Source: Gibbula magus
Lineage: Eukaryota > Mollusca > Gastropoda > Trochida > Trochidae
Length of the DNA stretch: 64,000 nt
Assembly: GCA_936450465.1 (NCBI GenBank)
Contig: OW388296.1
Coordinates: 36,980,023 to 37,044,022 of the forward strand
Direction: 5' to 3'
Shown: positions 45,333 to 55,660 of the stretch, one piece after another
Numbering within the stretch: position 1 is the stretch's first letter
Layout of the letters: each line of letters opens with the position of its first letter
Notes under the pieces: generated by a model
Seen by the model: only the letters and a program-made list of their open reading frames with translations
Database searches by the model: none
Told to the model about the DNA's origin: nothing
Made by a program: the position numbers and the translations under genes

Positions 45333-46633
45333 CTACAGAACAAGACACCATAGTGGCCTCGGCCTAATGATGGGTACAACCATCGAGCATCCATTCACCC
45401 TGTTCTCTCTAAGAAAACACAAAACTGGGAAAATGAGAGAAAATGGTGGGAATACATAACGATTCTCGCCTTTGCCTAACTGTTGAGAAAACACATTTAC
45501 CCCTGCCGAGCCAGGAGTGGGCCAGGGGGTATAGTGGTATAGAGATAACCCTGACCTAGGTCTCATCACATTCGAGTCCAACGCCATAAGGTCTACCGTG
45601 TGTGGTCCAAAAGCCGAATCCACAACATACCAAGAGGCTGGGGATAGCCTGGAATCAGCCACTGACAACAATCTGGAGGGGGCATCTGCCACATTGGCCG
45701 CTGAAGGGACATACACTAGACGGAGATCCATATTGGCTTTAAGCACAAGCTGGAACACCTCCTTCATAATTTCATTGAAACTTCTATCCCTACCCCCTTG
45801 ATTTTCCCATGCCGCCAGTACCGCCTGATTGTCCACTAACACATCCACTCTGTGATCAACCGACGAGTCCCTCAAAGATGTCAGCATCCTCAGCAAAGCC
45901 TCAGTTTCCTTCAAGTGTATTGGTCTTGTGTCCCCAACCCCCCAGTAGTCTCCTATGGATAAACCCGAACTCTCACCAGTAACCACCATAGCCCCATATC
46001 TGTAAAGCGATGCATCTGTCGTCACAACAACTTGCTTATGTAGCTCTAATCTCCATTTTGCACAACCATCCCATGTGTCTATAAAGCGCCAATACACAAT
46101 TTCCCCCCTCAATGGGACTGAAATTGTCACCACTTTACTATTCCTAGACCCTCTAGATATAGCAGTGTTCACCTCTCTACAATATAACCTTGCACAAGGA
46201 ATCACCAACGACATTGACACACATTTACCTCTGAGCCTGACAATATTGACTCTCGCAGCTCAATAAATGTCTGCCTTTTGTCCTCTGGTAGTAGATATGC
46301 CTCCCTGTTTGAATCAATAAGGAAACCTAAGTAATGCAGAGAGGAAGAAGGGACTAGCACACTCTTCTTGAGTGACAAAGTGTAGCCCAGAGCTGTGAGA
46401 ACTGAGACCATGGAACGTGACACCTCCTCTGCAGACAGACCTGCTGTTCCCACACCAAGTCTATCATCTATGTACAGGGAATTAGGTATACCAAGTGACC
46501 TCAAATGAGAAGTTGCCACCATTCCTATAGACTGATAAATGCATGCGGAGGCTTTCCAGCCAAATGGTAGACCAGTATAAGACATAATCCACCACCCAAA
46601 CTGTATCCCAAAGCAGGAACAACAAAAGACCAT
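45333..46633 (-). pseudogene. DIRS-like reverse transcriptase palm and RNase H
   Basis: RT part (46202-46633): FGIQFGWWIMSYTGLPFGWK (motif B region), then SLYIDDRLGV (catalytic Asp pair) and LHYLGFLIDS. After a frameshift near 46210, RNase H follows: VVTTDASLYRYGAM (Asp), LKETEALLRML (Glu), DVLVDNQAVLAAW (Asp) and YVPSAANVADAPSR (last Asp). The RT is 5'-truncated at about 46633 just before 'FGIQFG'. Interestingly the DIRS1-like RT start at 26032-26763 stops only a few dozen residues before this point of the protein, but 18 kb away, so they may be two copies or one rearranged element. Confidence 0.75.
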
Positions 46634-47268
46634 GTGTTAATACAATCGTTTATTACGGACATTGGCATATATACAGTATGTACATGGGGCTTCTCGGCTG
46701 CAGGGGTATAGCCCGGGGGCTGATACAGTGGGAGATTATGATGTGGTCCTACCGCTGTCCTGCGAACGAGCGGTAGGCACTGTTGAGATGGCGAGGGCTA
46801 AGATGAAGAGTGGAGACCCTGCGGACTGGACTGTCCTGTGGACTGGTGTGAGATACAGGGGCCATATTGGGCTTGTGCTGCGGACAAGTGGAGAGCCCTG
46901 CGGGCTGAGGATGGTCAGTACGAGTTTCTCCTGCAGAGAATGGGGAAGCCCTGCGGGCTAGAGAACGACTGATCAAGTGATGAAGATATCCTGTGGATAT
47001 CGGGGTTCCTCCTGCGGGCTGTGTAGGGAAAATATAGCATGAATTGGGGGCCTAAAGCCGATTCAGGCCGGCAGGAAGAAATGAATGGGCTTGTAATACA
47101 TACACATGAATAGCTTGTAATACATACAGATGAATTGGCTTGAAATACGTACACATGAATTGGCTTGTGATATAAAATGCATGAAGGTTGATACTGGTAC
47201 ATGAAAATAGTTACATTTGTACAAAAGAAGCCTGAGAATCCAAGCATCCAAATTTGATGCGCCCCCCT
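46634..47268. repeat. Degenerate GC-rich and AT-rich minisatellites
   Basis: 46790-47020 contains six imperfect copies of 'cctgcggGCTg/actgg' spaced 30-70 bp. 47088-47180 holds three to four 26-28-bp copies of 'gcttgtaatacatacacatg'. A perfect 9-bp stem hairpin lies at 46748-46777. No coding region was recognised. It sits between the truncated DIRS RT and the palindrome, and its origin is unclear. Confidence 0.6.
46748..46777. repeat. 9-bp stem hairpin (CCTACCGCT)
   Basis: CCTACCGCT at 46748-46756 pairs perfectly with AGCGGTAGG at 46769-46777 across a 12-nt loop. Confidence 0.6.
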
Positions 47269-47311
47269 TGGTGCTGTGATTTACGCTGTCACACAACACT
47301 CAGACCAAGTC

Positions 47312-47942
47312 ACCAGTACTACCCCGTGGGGTGCCCGGGTTAGAATAGGCCCTCAGTTCCTCCTGCTTGTCGTAAGAGGCGACTAAAAGGGGGCGGTCTG
47401 TTTGCCTTGGACTGCGACCTGTACGGGTGGAGGAAGGATGCCTGGTGGTTGAGGGTTGTGTGTAGCAGAATGCTACCACTGACCAATACACTGCTTCGGC
47501 CCCGACTTCATCTAGACAGGTGGCCAGACTGGTCCGGTCTGGTCAATCGGCTGGTCATGCCAAGCACTTGGTTGCGCACATCTTTGCTATCCCTCTTCTT
47601 ACGCTGCTACCTCTCTATACAATTATTTTCTTTACTTTCTTGGTGCTCCCTTGCATACCTTCACCACCTTTCCACAATGCTTTCCTTACTGATGATGTAC
47701 TATCCCTACTCTCTGCACTCTTTCTTAGTGCTCTCTTGCACACATTCATCAACTTTACTCGGCTTCCAAGATAGCGGTGGCCCATGGGCCAATCCAGTGA
47801 AACATTGGCAACGTTTTAGTGGAGTATATCATCCTGGTATCCCCGGTGCAGTCAGCAGGAGATCCGCGGACATAAAACATTGCCGTTGTTGGTGCTCCGT
47901 GGTGGGTGGGGATCCAGGTTGATGAATATTTACCAACTCAAC
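47312..47942 (+). other. LINE leader (5' UTR), copy A
   Basis: About 630 bp starting with a CCCGGGTTAGAATAGG / CTTGTCGTAAGAGGCGAC type sequence known to me from abundant gastropod LINE/SINE leaders. It presumably carries the internal promoter. A 171-codon frame at 47407-47922 is open in both arms, but its Leu/Ser-rich, Trp-rich composition looks non-coding. Treat it as UTR. Confidence 0.6.
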
Positions 47943-48960
47943 ATGACCAGATCAGCTAAAAACAAGCGCAATCTTTCAACGGATGATTGTCCCTCTTCTG
48001 AGGAAGAGGCAACAGCATCAAAATCAACTAAACTTGCAAAATCAACAAATTCAAAACCTTCATCATTAACTTCAACTTCTAATGCAAATTCAAGCAGCTT
48101 TCCTCGATTTCTGGTAATATCATCAACTGATGATAAACCTCTCCGTCTGAATCCTTTCGCCACCGCCAAGACCATTCAAGGTCTAGCCGGTGATGTAAAG
48201 GATGTAAAGAAGATTAGGAATGGGTACCTTCTTGTGGAAGTAAGAACAAAACAACAGGCAACGTCACTTCTCACTTTGCAGAACATTATTGATAAACCTG
48301 TTAAAGTCTCTCCCCATACATCACTAAACAGCAGCAAAGCCATCATCCGGGATAAGGATCGCTGTCTCGATGATTCATCCGAACAGGAGCTTCTTGACAA
48401 CCTGAAGAGCCAGGGAGTGACTGCTGTCAAGCGGTTCACTATCAAGAAGGAGGATAACATCATCAAAATGCGAACCTATCTGTTAACATTTTCAACCCCA
48501 CAAGCTCCAAAAACAGTGTATGCAGGATACTACAAACTCCCCACGGAATAATATATCGCTAACCCCCTCCGTTGCTACCGGTGCCAGAAGTTTGGCCATG
48601 GAAGCAACTCCTGCAAAGCGGATGGCCGTGTTTGTCTACAGTGTGGCAAACTCGACGATGAAAGTCATCCAGACAAATGCAAGGAGTTGCCGAAGTGAAC
48701 TGTGCTGGTGAACACCTGGCTTCCTCAAAGGAGTGCCCACGGTGGCAACAGGAATCCAAAATACTCAAACTTAAATTCACCCAGAATATCTCTTTCCCCG
48801 AAGCTAAACGCCTGGTTCTTGAGGGTCCTAAACCCTCATACTCAACCATAGTATCATCAGCAACTGCCACTAAACGCTATGTATCAACTCAGACAGACAT
48901 TCAGTGGGTGAGTGATCCCCCAACTCAATACTAACTCCGCGATTCAACTTCTTCCACAAT
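47943..48960 (+). pseudogene. LINE ORF1 (gag-like), copy A
   Basis: ORF1 likely starts at MTRSAKNKRNL (47943). It has a Ser/Lys-rich N-terminus, then an RRM-like or alpha/beta region (PRFLVISSTDDKPLRLNPF, IRNGYLLVEVRTKQQATSLL) and zinc knuckles. Lesions: a TAA at 48549-48551 just before the knuckles, a deletion of about 7 bp near 48694 between the second and third knuckle, and truncation at 48962 by the 703-bp deletion that also removes the start of ORF2. The protein would coat LINE RNA in a ribonucleoprotein particle. Confidence 0.75.
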
Positions 48961-48962
48961 AG

Positions 48963-51413
48963 CAACTTGCTACCCAATTACCTAAACCTTTTATTATCAT
49001 GGGTGACTTCAACGGTCACAATCCTCTCTGGGGTAGTAATACTCTAGATACTAGGGGTAAAAGACTCGAAAGTTTCCTCAATCAAAATGACTTGTGTCTA
49101 TTTAATGATGGCACAAACACATATCTACATCCTGCTACAGGATCTTATACAGCTATAGATTTATCAGTAACTGACGCATCCCTTTTACATGACTTTTCAT
49201 GGTCAGTCCATGAGGATACATGTGGAAGTGACCACTTCCCCATTGTATTAGAACCCTCATCACCTATTCCTGAGGAGCACAATCCTCGTTGGAAATTTTC
49301 CAAGGCTGATTGGAGTTCATTTTCTACCCTCTGCCGTGAACATATTATATATGATGAAATAATCAATGCAACTGATCCTGTTGAGGCCTTTTCTAAAGGT
49401 CTCATTGATATAGCAACTGAAACTATCCCTAAAACCTCAGCAAATCCACGCATTCACAAGCCATGGTTTAATGAAACCTGCGATACTGCCATTAAGGCAC
49501 GTAAAAAAGCTATATATAATTATAATGAACACTTCTCCTTGTCAGAGCTCAAAACTGCACTTTCTAAAGCTCATGATACAGCAACCGGCCCTGATGAAAT
49601 CCATTATCAGCTTCTAAAACATTTACCAGAACCTTGCCTTGAGGTTCTACTTCAGGTATTTAATCATATATGTGAAACAGGTGAATTTCCATCTTGTTGG
49701 CACAATGCTACTATTGTGCCTATCCCAAAACCTGGGAAGGATCATACAGACCCTTCCAACTACCGTCCTATAGCCTTAACAAGTTGTGTATGTAAAACTA
49801 TGGAACGGATGATCAATGATCGTCTAGTTTGGTACTTGGAAACTAATAAATTACGAACTGATATTCAATGTGGTTTCCACAAACAATGCAGTACCACTGA
49901 TCATCTTGTTCGTTTAGAATCATTTATTCGTGATGCATTTATTAATAAACAACATGCTGTGTCTATCTTTTTCGATTTAGAAAAAACTTATGACACTACA
50001 TGGAAGCATGGCATCCTAAAAGATTTATTTGAATTTGGCTTGCGAGGTCGTATGCCTCATTTTATATCTAATTATTTATATGACCGTCAATTTAAAGTGC
50101 GCGTGGGTTCCACCCTTTCTGATTTCTTTGATCAAGAAATGGGTGTCCCACAAGGTAGCATTTTATCTGTCACATTATTTAGCATTAAAATCAACAGCTT
50201 GGCTAAAGTCTTAAATGACCATACAGATGGTTCACTTTTTGTTGACGATTTTGGAGTTTCCTGCAGAGGCAAAAATATGCCATCAATCGAGCGCCAATTG
50301 CAGCTCTGTCTCAATAAAATACACAAATGGTCGTTGGAAAACGGCTTCAAATTTTCCAAACCTAAAACATCTTGTGTGCATTTTTGCAATATGCGTAAAA
50401 TGCACCAAGATCCAGAACTATTTCTGGATAAAACTCCAATCAAAGTCGTTCCAGAGACCAAGTTTCTTGGTCTCACTTTTGACAGCAAATTATCATTTAT
50501 CCCTCATATCAAAAACCTCAAAGCTAAATGCTTAAAGGCATTGGACCTTTTAAAGGTTGTTTCAAATAATAAATGGGGTGGAGATGAAGAAACTTTTTCT
50601 TCATCTCTATCAATCACTCATCCGCTCCAAACTAGATTATGGATCCATAATATATGGATCTGCTCGCCCCTCTTATATCAAAATGCTAGACACAATCCAT
50701 CACCAGGGTCTCAGGCTTTGTCTTGGGGCCTTCAGAACTTCACCTGTTGAAAGCCTTTACGTTGAAGCTGATGAGCCATCTCTTGAAGATTGGCGCATCA
50801 AGCTAGCACTTCAATATATAACCAAATTAAAATCAAACCCTTCAAATCCTGCATACAACTGCGTATTCAATCCTGAATACCAGCAGTTGTATAACTCAAA
50901 ACCTAAAGCAATTCCACCACTCGGTATCCGACTTCAACAACATGTTGAAGATTCTGATATCGACCTAACAACACTAGCAGAGCACGGTCTGCTTGCCGCT
51001 CCGCCATGGCAGCTGGTGAGGCCTCTTGTCAACCTCTCTCTATCTACTCATAAAAAATCAAATACAGACCAATTAATATTTCAACAGGCATTTTTTTAAC
51101 TACGTGATTTTTTCGCAGATTATAAACCAATTTACACTGACGGTTCTAAGGATGGACCCAGAGTTGCAGCAGCAACTGTGACTCCTTCAACAACATATGC
51201 TTCAAGGCTGCATGATGGCAGCAGCATCTTTACTGCAGAAGCTAAGGCCATCCTTAAAGCTGTCCATCACATTAAAAACTCAACCCCTAATAATTACATT
51301 ATTTTTTCCGATTCACTTTCTTGCCTACAAGCAATTAAAAACTGTAAGAGTGATCATCCAATTATCAGGGATATTTTATTACTTCATAATTCGTGTCTCC
51401 AATGCGACATCTC
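48963..51413 (+). pseudogene. LINE ORF2 (EN-RT-RNase H), copy A
   Basis: It begins inside the AP endonuclease (IIMGDFNGHNPLWGSN and GSDHFPIVL remain; the N-terminal Asn and Glu motifs are deleted). It lacks the EN-RT linker present in copy C: KARKKAIYNYNEHF joins straight into SELKTALSKAHD. The RT is complete: PIPKPGKDHTDPSNYRPIAL, FFDLEKTYDTTW, GVPQGSILSVTLF, GSLFVDDFGV. A 1-bp insertion near 50595 breaks the frame after WGGDEE. TAA at 51097-51099 precedes RNase H, which reads PIYTDGSKDGP, FTAEAKAIL, IIFSDSLSCLQAI. It stops at HNSCLQCDI, where the palindrome folds back, so the last RNase H residues and the end domain are absent. Confidence 0.85.
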
Positions 51414-51417
51414 CAAT
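51401..51417. other. Palindrome centre (17-nt spacer)
   Basis: The spacer continues the left LINE copy for about 10 bases (gcgacatc) and then joins the inverted copy. 'tctccaat' occurs on both sides of the junction (51396-51403 and 51410-51417), a microhomology that fits a fold-back join of a broken end. Confidence 0.8.
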
Positions 51418-53650
51418 GGAGACACGAATTATGAAGTAATAAAATATCCCTGATAATTGGATGATCACTCTTACAGTTTTTAATTGCTTGTAGGCAAGAA
51501 AGTGAATCGGAAAAAATAATGTAATTATTAGGGGTTGAGTTTTTAATGTGATGGACAGCTTTAAGGATGGCCTTAGCTTCTGCAGTAAAGATGCTGCTGC
51601 CATCATGCAGCCTTGAAGCATATGTTGTTGAAGGAGTCACAGTTGCTGCTGCAACTGTGGGTCCATCCTTAGAACCGTCAGTGAAAATTGGTTTATAATC
51701 TGCGAAAAAATCACGTAGTTAAAAAAATGCCTGTTGAAATATTAATTGGTCTGTATTTGATTTTTTATGAGTAGATAGAGAGAGGTTGACATGGGGCCTC
51801 ACCAGCTGCCATGGCGGAGCGGCAAGCAGACCGTGCTCTGCTATTGTTGTTAGGTCGATATCAGAATCTTCAACATGTTGTTGAAGTCGGATACCGAGTG
51901 GTGGAATTGCTTTAGGTTTTGAGTTATACAACTGCTGGTATTCAGGATTGAATACGCAGTTGTATGCAGGATTTGAAGGGTTTGATTTTAATTTGGTTAT
52001 ATATTGAAGTGCTAGCTTGATGCGCCAATCTTCAAGAGATGGCTCATCAGCTTCAATGTAAAGGCTTTCAACAGGTGAAGTTCTGAAGGCCCCAAGACAA
52101 AGCCTGAGACCCTGGTGATGGATTGTGTCTAGCATTTTAATATAAGAGGGGCGAGCAGATCCATATATTATGGATCCATAATCTAGTTTGGAGCGGATGA
52201 GTGATCGATAGAGATGAAGAAGAGTTTCTTCATCTCCACCCCATTTATTATTTGAAACAACCTTTAAAAGGTCCAATGCCTTTAAGCATTTAGCTTCGAG
52301 GTTTTTGATATGAGGGATAAATGATAATTTGCTGTCAAAAGTGAGACCAAGAAACTTGGCCTCTGGAACGACTTTGATTGGAGTTTTATCCAGAAATAGT
52401 TCTGGCTATTGGTGCATTTTGCGCATATTGCAAAAATGCACACAAGATGTTTTAGGTTTGGAAAATTTGAAGCCGTTTTCCAACGACCAATTGTGTATTT
52501 TATTGAGACAGAGCTGCAATTGGCGCTCGATTGATGGCATATTTTTGCCTCTGCAGGAAACTCCAAAATCGTCCACAAATTCACCTGTTTCCCATATATG
52601 ATTAAATACCTGAAGTAGAACCTCAAGGCAAGGTTATGGTAAATGTTTTAGAAGCTGATAATGGATTTCATCAGGGCCGGTTGCTGTATCATGAGCTTTA
52701 GAAAATGCAGTTTTGAGCTCTGACAAGGAGAAGTGTTCATTATAATTATATATAGCTTTTTTACGTGCCTTAATGGCAGTATCGCAGGTTTCATTAAACC
52801 ATGGCTTGTGAATGCGTGGATTTGCTGAGGTTTTAGGGATAGTTTCAGTTGCTATATCAATGAGACCTTTAGAAAAGGCCTCAACAGGATCAGTTGCATT
52901 GATTATTTCATCATATATAATATGTTCACGGCAGAGGGTAGAAAATGAACTCCAATCAGCCTTGGAAAATTTCCAACGAGGATTGTGCTCCTCGGGAATA
53001 GGTGATGAGGGTTCTAATACAATGGGGAAGTGGTCACTTCCACATGTATCCTCATGGACTGACCATGAAAAGTCATGTAAAAGGGATGCGTCAGTTACTG
53101 ATAAATCTATAGCTGTATAAGATCCTGTAGCAGGATGTAGATATGTGTTTGTGCCATCATTAAATAGACACAAGTCATTTTGATTGAGGAAACTTTCGAG
53201 TCTTTTACCCCTAGTATCTAGAGTATTACTACCCCAGAGAGGATTGTGACCGTTGAAGTCACCCATGATAATAAAAGGTTTAGGTAATTGGGTAACAAGT
53301 TGATCAAGATCTTTTATAGTAAGATCTTGAGATGGTGGAATATATAAAGAACAGAGAGTTAAAGTTTTAAATAATGATAAGCTGACAGCTACAGCTTGTA
53401 ATTGTGTTTTTAATGGAATTAATCTGTGGATAATTCCATCACGTACTAAAATTGATGCACCCCCCTTAGCCCTATCAGCAGAAGGGGAGAAAGAATTATA
53501 AAAAGGGAATGGTCTCATTGCAACTGTATCAGATTCTTTAAGATGAGTTTCTTGAAGGCAAATAGCTTGGGGATTGTATTGTTGGGCCAACAAGCCCAAT
53601 TCATTAAAATTTACCTTAAAGCCTCGACAATTCCACTGGAGAATCGCCAT
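51418..53650 (-). pseudogene. LINE ORF2 (EN-RT-RNase H), copy B
   Basis: It starts at MAILQWNCRGF (ATG at 53648-53650). The AP endonuclease is complete: QWNCRG (Asn), CLQETHLKES (Glu), GGASILVRDG, FIIMGDFNGHNPLWGS, GSDHFPIVL. The same linker deletion as in copy A follows. Lesions: TAA at 52634-52636 in LKHLPE; an in-frame loss of about 184 codons at about 52580 that removes RT motifs A and B and joins ETGEF to VDDFGV; TAG at 52406-52408 after the MRKMHQ block; TAA at 51719-51721 before RNase H. RNase H ends at the palindrome centre. The nick-making part is better kept here, the RT in copy A. Confidence 0.85.
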
Positions 53651-53682
53651 GGATGCTAGGATAAAATAAAATATTAAAAGCC

Positions 53683-55028
53683 TCATGATGGAGGTTTTAC
53701 AGGAGAAATACGACGGTCCTTGGACCGAGCCCTGTGCCCCTTTTTGGGGGAGTTGTTAAGAGATGCTGTGTCTGATGCGTCCATAAGGACGTCATCAGAC
53801 TCATGGTCAAGAGATCCATATTTGTTGTTGATCTCTACCGCACTCCTCTGGCCTTTGGGAGTGCGGTTTGCTGATTTGGATTTGGAATTTTTAGAATTTT
53901 GTTTTGAGGATGATGGTTTTGAATTTTTGCTTGCAGTTGGAGGTATTTTAGATCCTGTCGGTTTGACAGGCTCTGTAAGGGACAGAAGAGGGAATGTCAA
54001 GGTACCTATTGTGGAAGAAGTTGAATCGCGGAGTTTGTATTGAGTTGGGGGATCACTCACCCACTGAATGTCTGTCTGAGTTGATACATAGCGTTTAGTG
54101 GCAGTTGCTGATGATACTATGGTTGAGTATGAGGGTTTAGGACCCTCAAGAACCAGGCGTTTAGCTTCGGGGAAAGAGATATTCTGGGTGAATTTAAGTT
54201 TGAGTATTTTGGATTCCTGTTGCCACCGTGGGCACTCCTTGAAGGAAGCCAGGTGTTCACTAGCACAGTTGGCGCATTTCGGCAACTCCTTGCATTTGTT
54301 TGGATGACTTTCATCGTCGAGTTTGCCACACTGTGGACAAACACGGCCATCCGCTTTGCAGGAGTTGCTTCCATGGCCAAACTTCTGGCACCGGTAGCAA
54401 CGGAGGGGGTAAGGGATATATAATTCCGTGGGGAGTTTGTAGTAACCTGCATACACTGTTTTTGGAGCTTGCGGGGTTGAAAATGTTAACAGATAGGTTC
54501 GCGTCTTGATGATGTTATCCTCCTTCTTGATAGTGAACCGTTTGACAGCAGTCACTCCCTGGCTCTTCAGGTTGTCAAGAAGCTCATGTTCGGATGAATC
54601 ATCGAGACAGCGATCCTTATCCCGGATGATGGCTTTGCTGCTGTTTAGTGATGTATGGGGAGAGACTTTAACAGGTTTGTCAATAATGTTCTGCAAAGTG
54701 AGAAGTGACGTTGCCTGTTGTTTTGTTCTTGCTTCCACAAGAAGGTACCCATTCCTAATCTTCTTTACACCTTTACATCACCGGCTAGACCTTGAATGGT
54801 CTTGGCGGTGGCGAAAGGATTCAGACGGAGAGGTTTATCATCAGTTGATGATATTACCAGAAATCGAGGAAAGCTGCTTGAATTTGCATTAGAAGTTGAA
54901 GTTAATGATGAAGGTTTTGAATTTGTTGATTTTGCAAGTTTAGTTGATTTTGATGCTGTTGCCTCTTCCTCAGAAGATGGACAATCATCCGTTGAAAGAT
55001 TGCGCTTGTTTTTAGCTGATCTGGTCAT
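53683..55028 (-). pseudogene. LINE ORF1 with three CCHC knuckles, copy B
   Basis: Full-length ORF1 apart from a 1-bp deletion near 54769. From MTRSAKNKRNL (55028): Ser/Lys/Thr-rich N-terminus, then PRFLVISSTDDKPLRLNPF, NGYLLVEARTKQQATSLL (here read from 54738), then KKEDNIIKTRTYLLTF. Three zinc knuckles follow: CYRCQKFGHGSNSC, CPQCGKLDDESHPNKC and CANCASEHLASFKEC. The tail is Ser/Lys-rich and ends ISPVKPPS at 53683. Knuckles of this spacing are typical of Jockey/I-group ORF1. ORF2 starts about 30 bp downstream. The protein would bind LINE RNA. Only the frameshift makes it defective. Confidence 0.85.
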
Positions 55029-55660
55029 GTTGGGTTGGTAAATATTCATCAACCTGGATCCCCACCCACCACGGAGCACCAACAAGGGCAATGTTTTATG
55101 TCCGCGGATCTCCTGCTGACTGCACCGGGGATACCAGGATGATATACTCCACTAAAACGTTGCCAATGTTTCACTGGATTGGCCCATGGGCCACCGCTAT
55201 CTTGGAAGCCGAGTAAAGTTGATGAATGTGTGCAAGAGAGCACTAAGAAAGAGTGCAGAGAGTAGGGATAGTACATCATCAGTAAGGAAAGCATTGTGGA
55301 AAGGTGGTGAAGGTATGCAAGGGAGCACCAAGAAAGTAAAGAAAATAATTGTATAGAGAGGTAGCAGCGTAAGAAGAGGGATATCAAAGATGTGCGCAAC
55401 CACGTGCTTGGCATGACCAGCCGATTGACCAGATTGGACCAGTCTGGCCACCTGTCTAGATGAAGTCGGGGCCGAAGCAGTGTATTGGTCAGTGGTAGCA
55501 TTCTGCTACACATAACCCTCAACCACCAGGCATCCTTCCTCCACCCGTACAGGTCGCAGTCCAAGGCAAACAGACCGCCCCCTTTTAGTCGCCTCTTACG
55601 ACAAGCAGGAGGAACTGAGGGCCTATTCTAACCCGGGCACCCCACGGGGTAGTACTGGTG
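55029..55660 (-). other. LINE leader (5' UTR), copy B
   Basis: Mirror of 47312-47942, including the CCCGGGTTAGAATAGG-type 5' end at about 55620-55640. The insertion joint with BEL/Pao lies at about 55660, where the pol frame AVTQHSDEV runs into LINE sequence. Confidence 0.65.

Larger units (their letters stand above)
47269..51400 (+). repeat. Left arm of giant palindrome (LINE copy A)
   Basis: Reverse-complement partner of 51418-55702, about 97-98% alike by eye where both are present. It starts with about 40 bp of BEL/Pao pol sequence (ggtgctgtgatttacgc), then the LINE leader, ORF1 and ORF2, and stops in RNase H at CGTGTCTCC (51392-51400). It lacks 703 bp that correspond to 53303-54005 of the right arm. 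A 17-nt spacer (51401-51417) separates the arms. Confidence 0.92.

Noticed and set aside
47407..47922. 171-codon frame in the LINE leader, open in both palindrome arms (also 55049-55564)
   Set aside because: Composition is not protein-like and conservation between the arms only reflects their recent common origin; a second frame in the same DNA is equally open.
51365..51640. Pair of mirror-image 91-codon genes around 51410
   Set aside because: They are the same truncated RNase H frame read from each palindrome arm across the centre, not separate genes.
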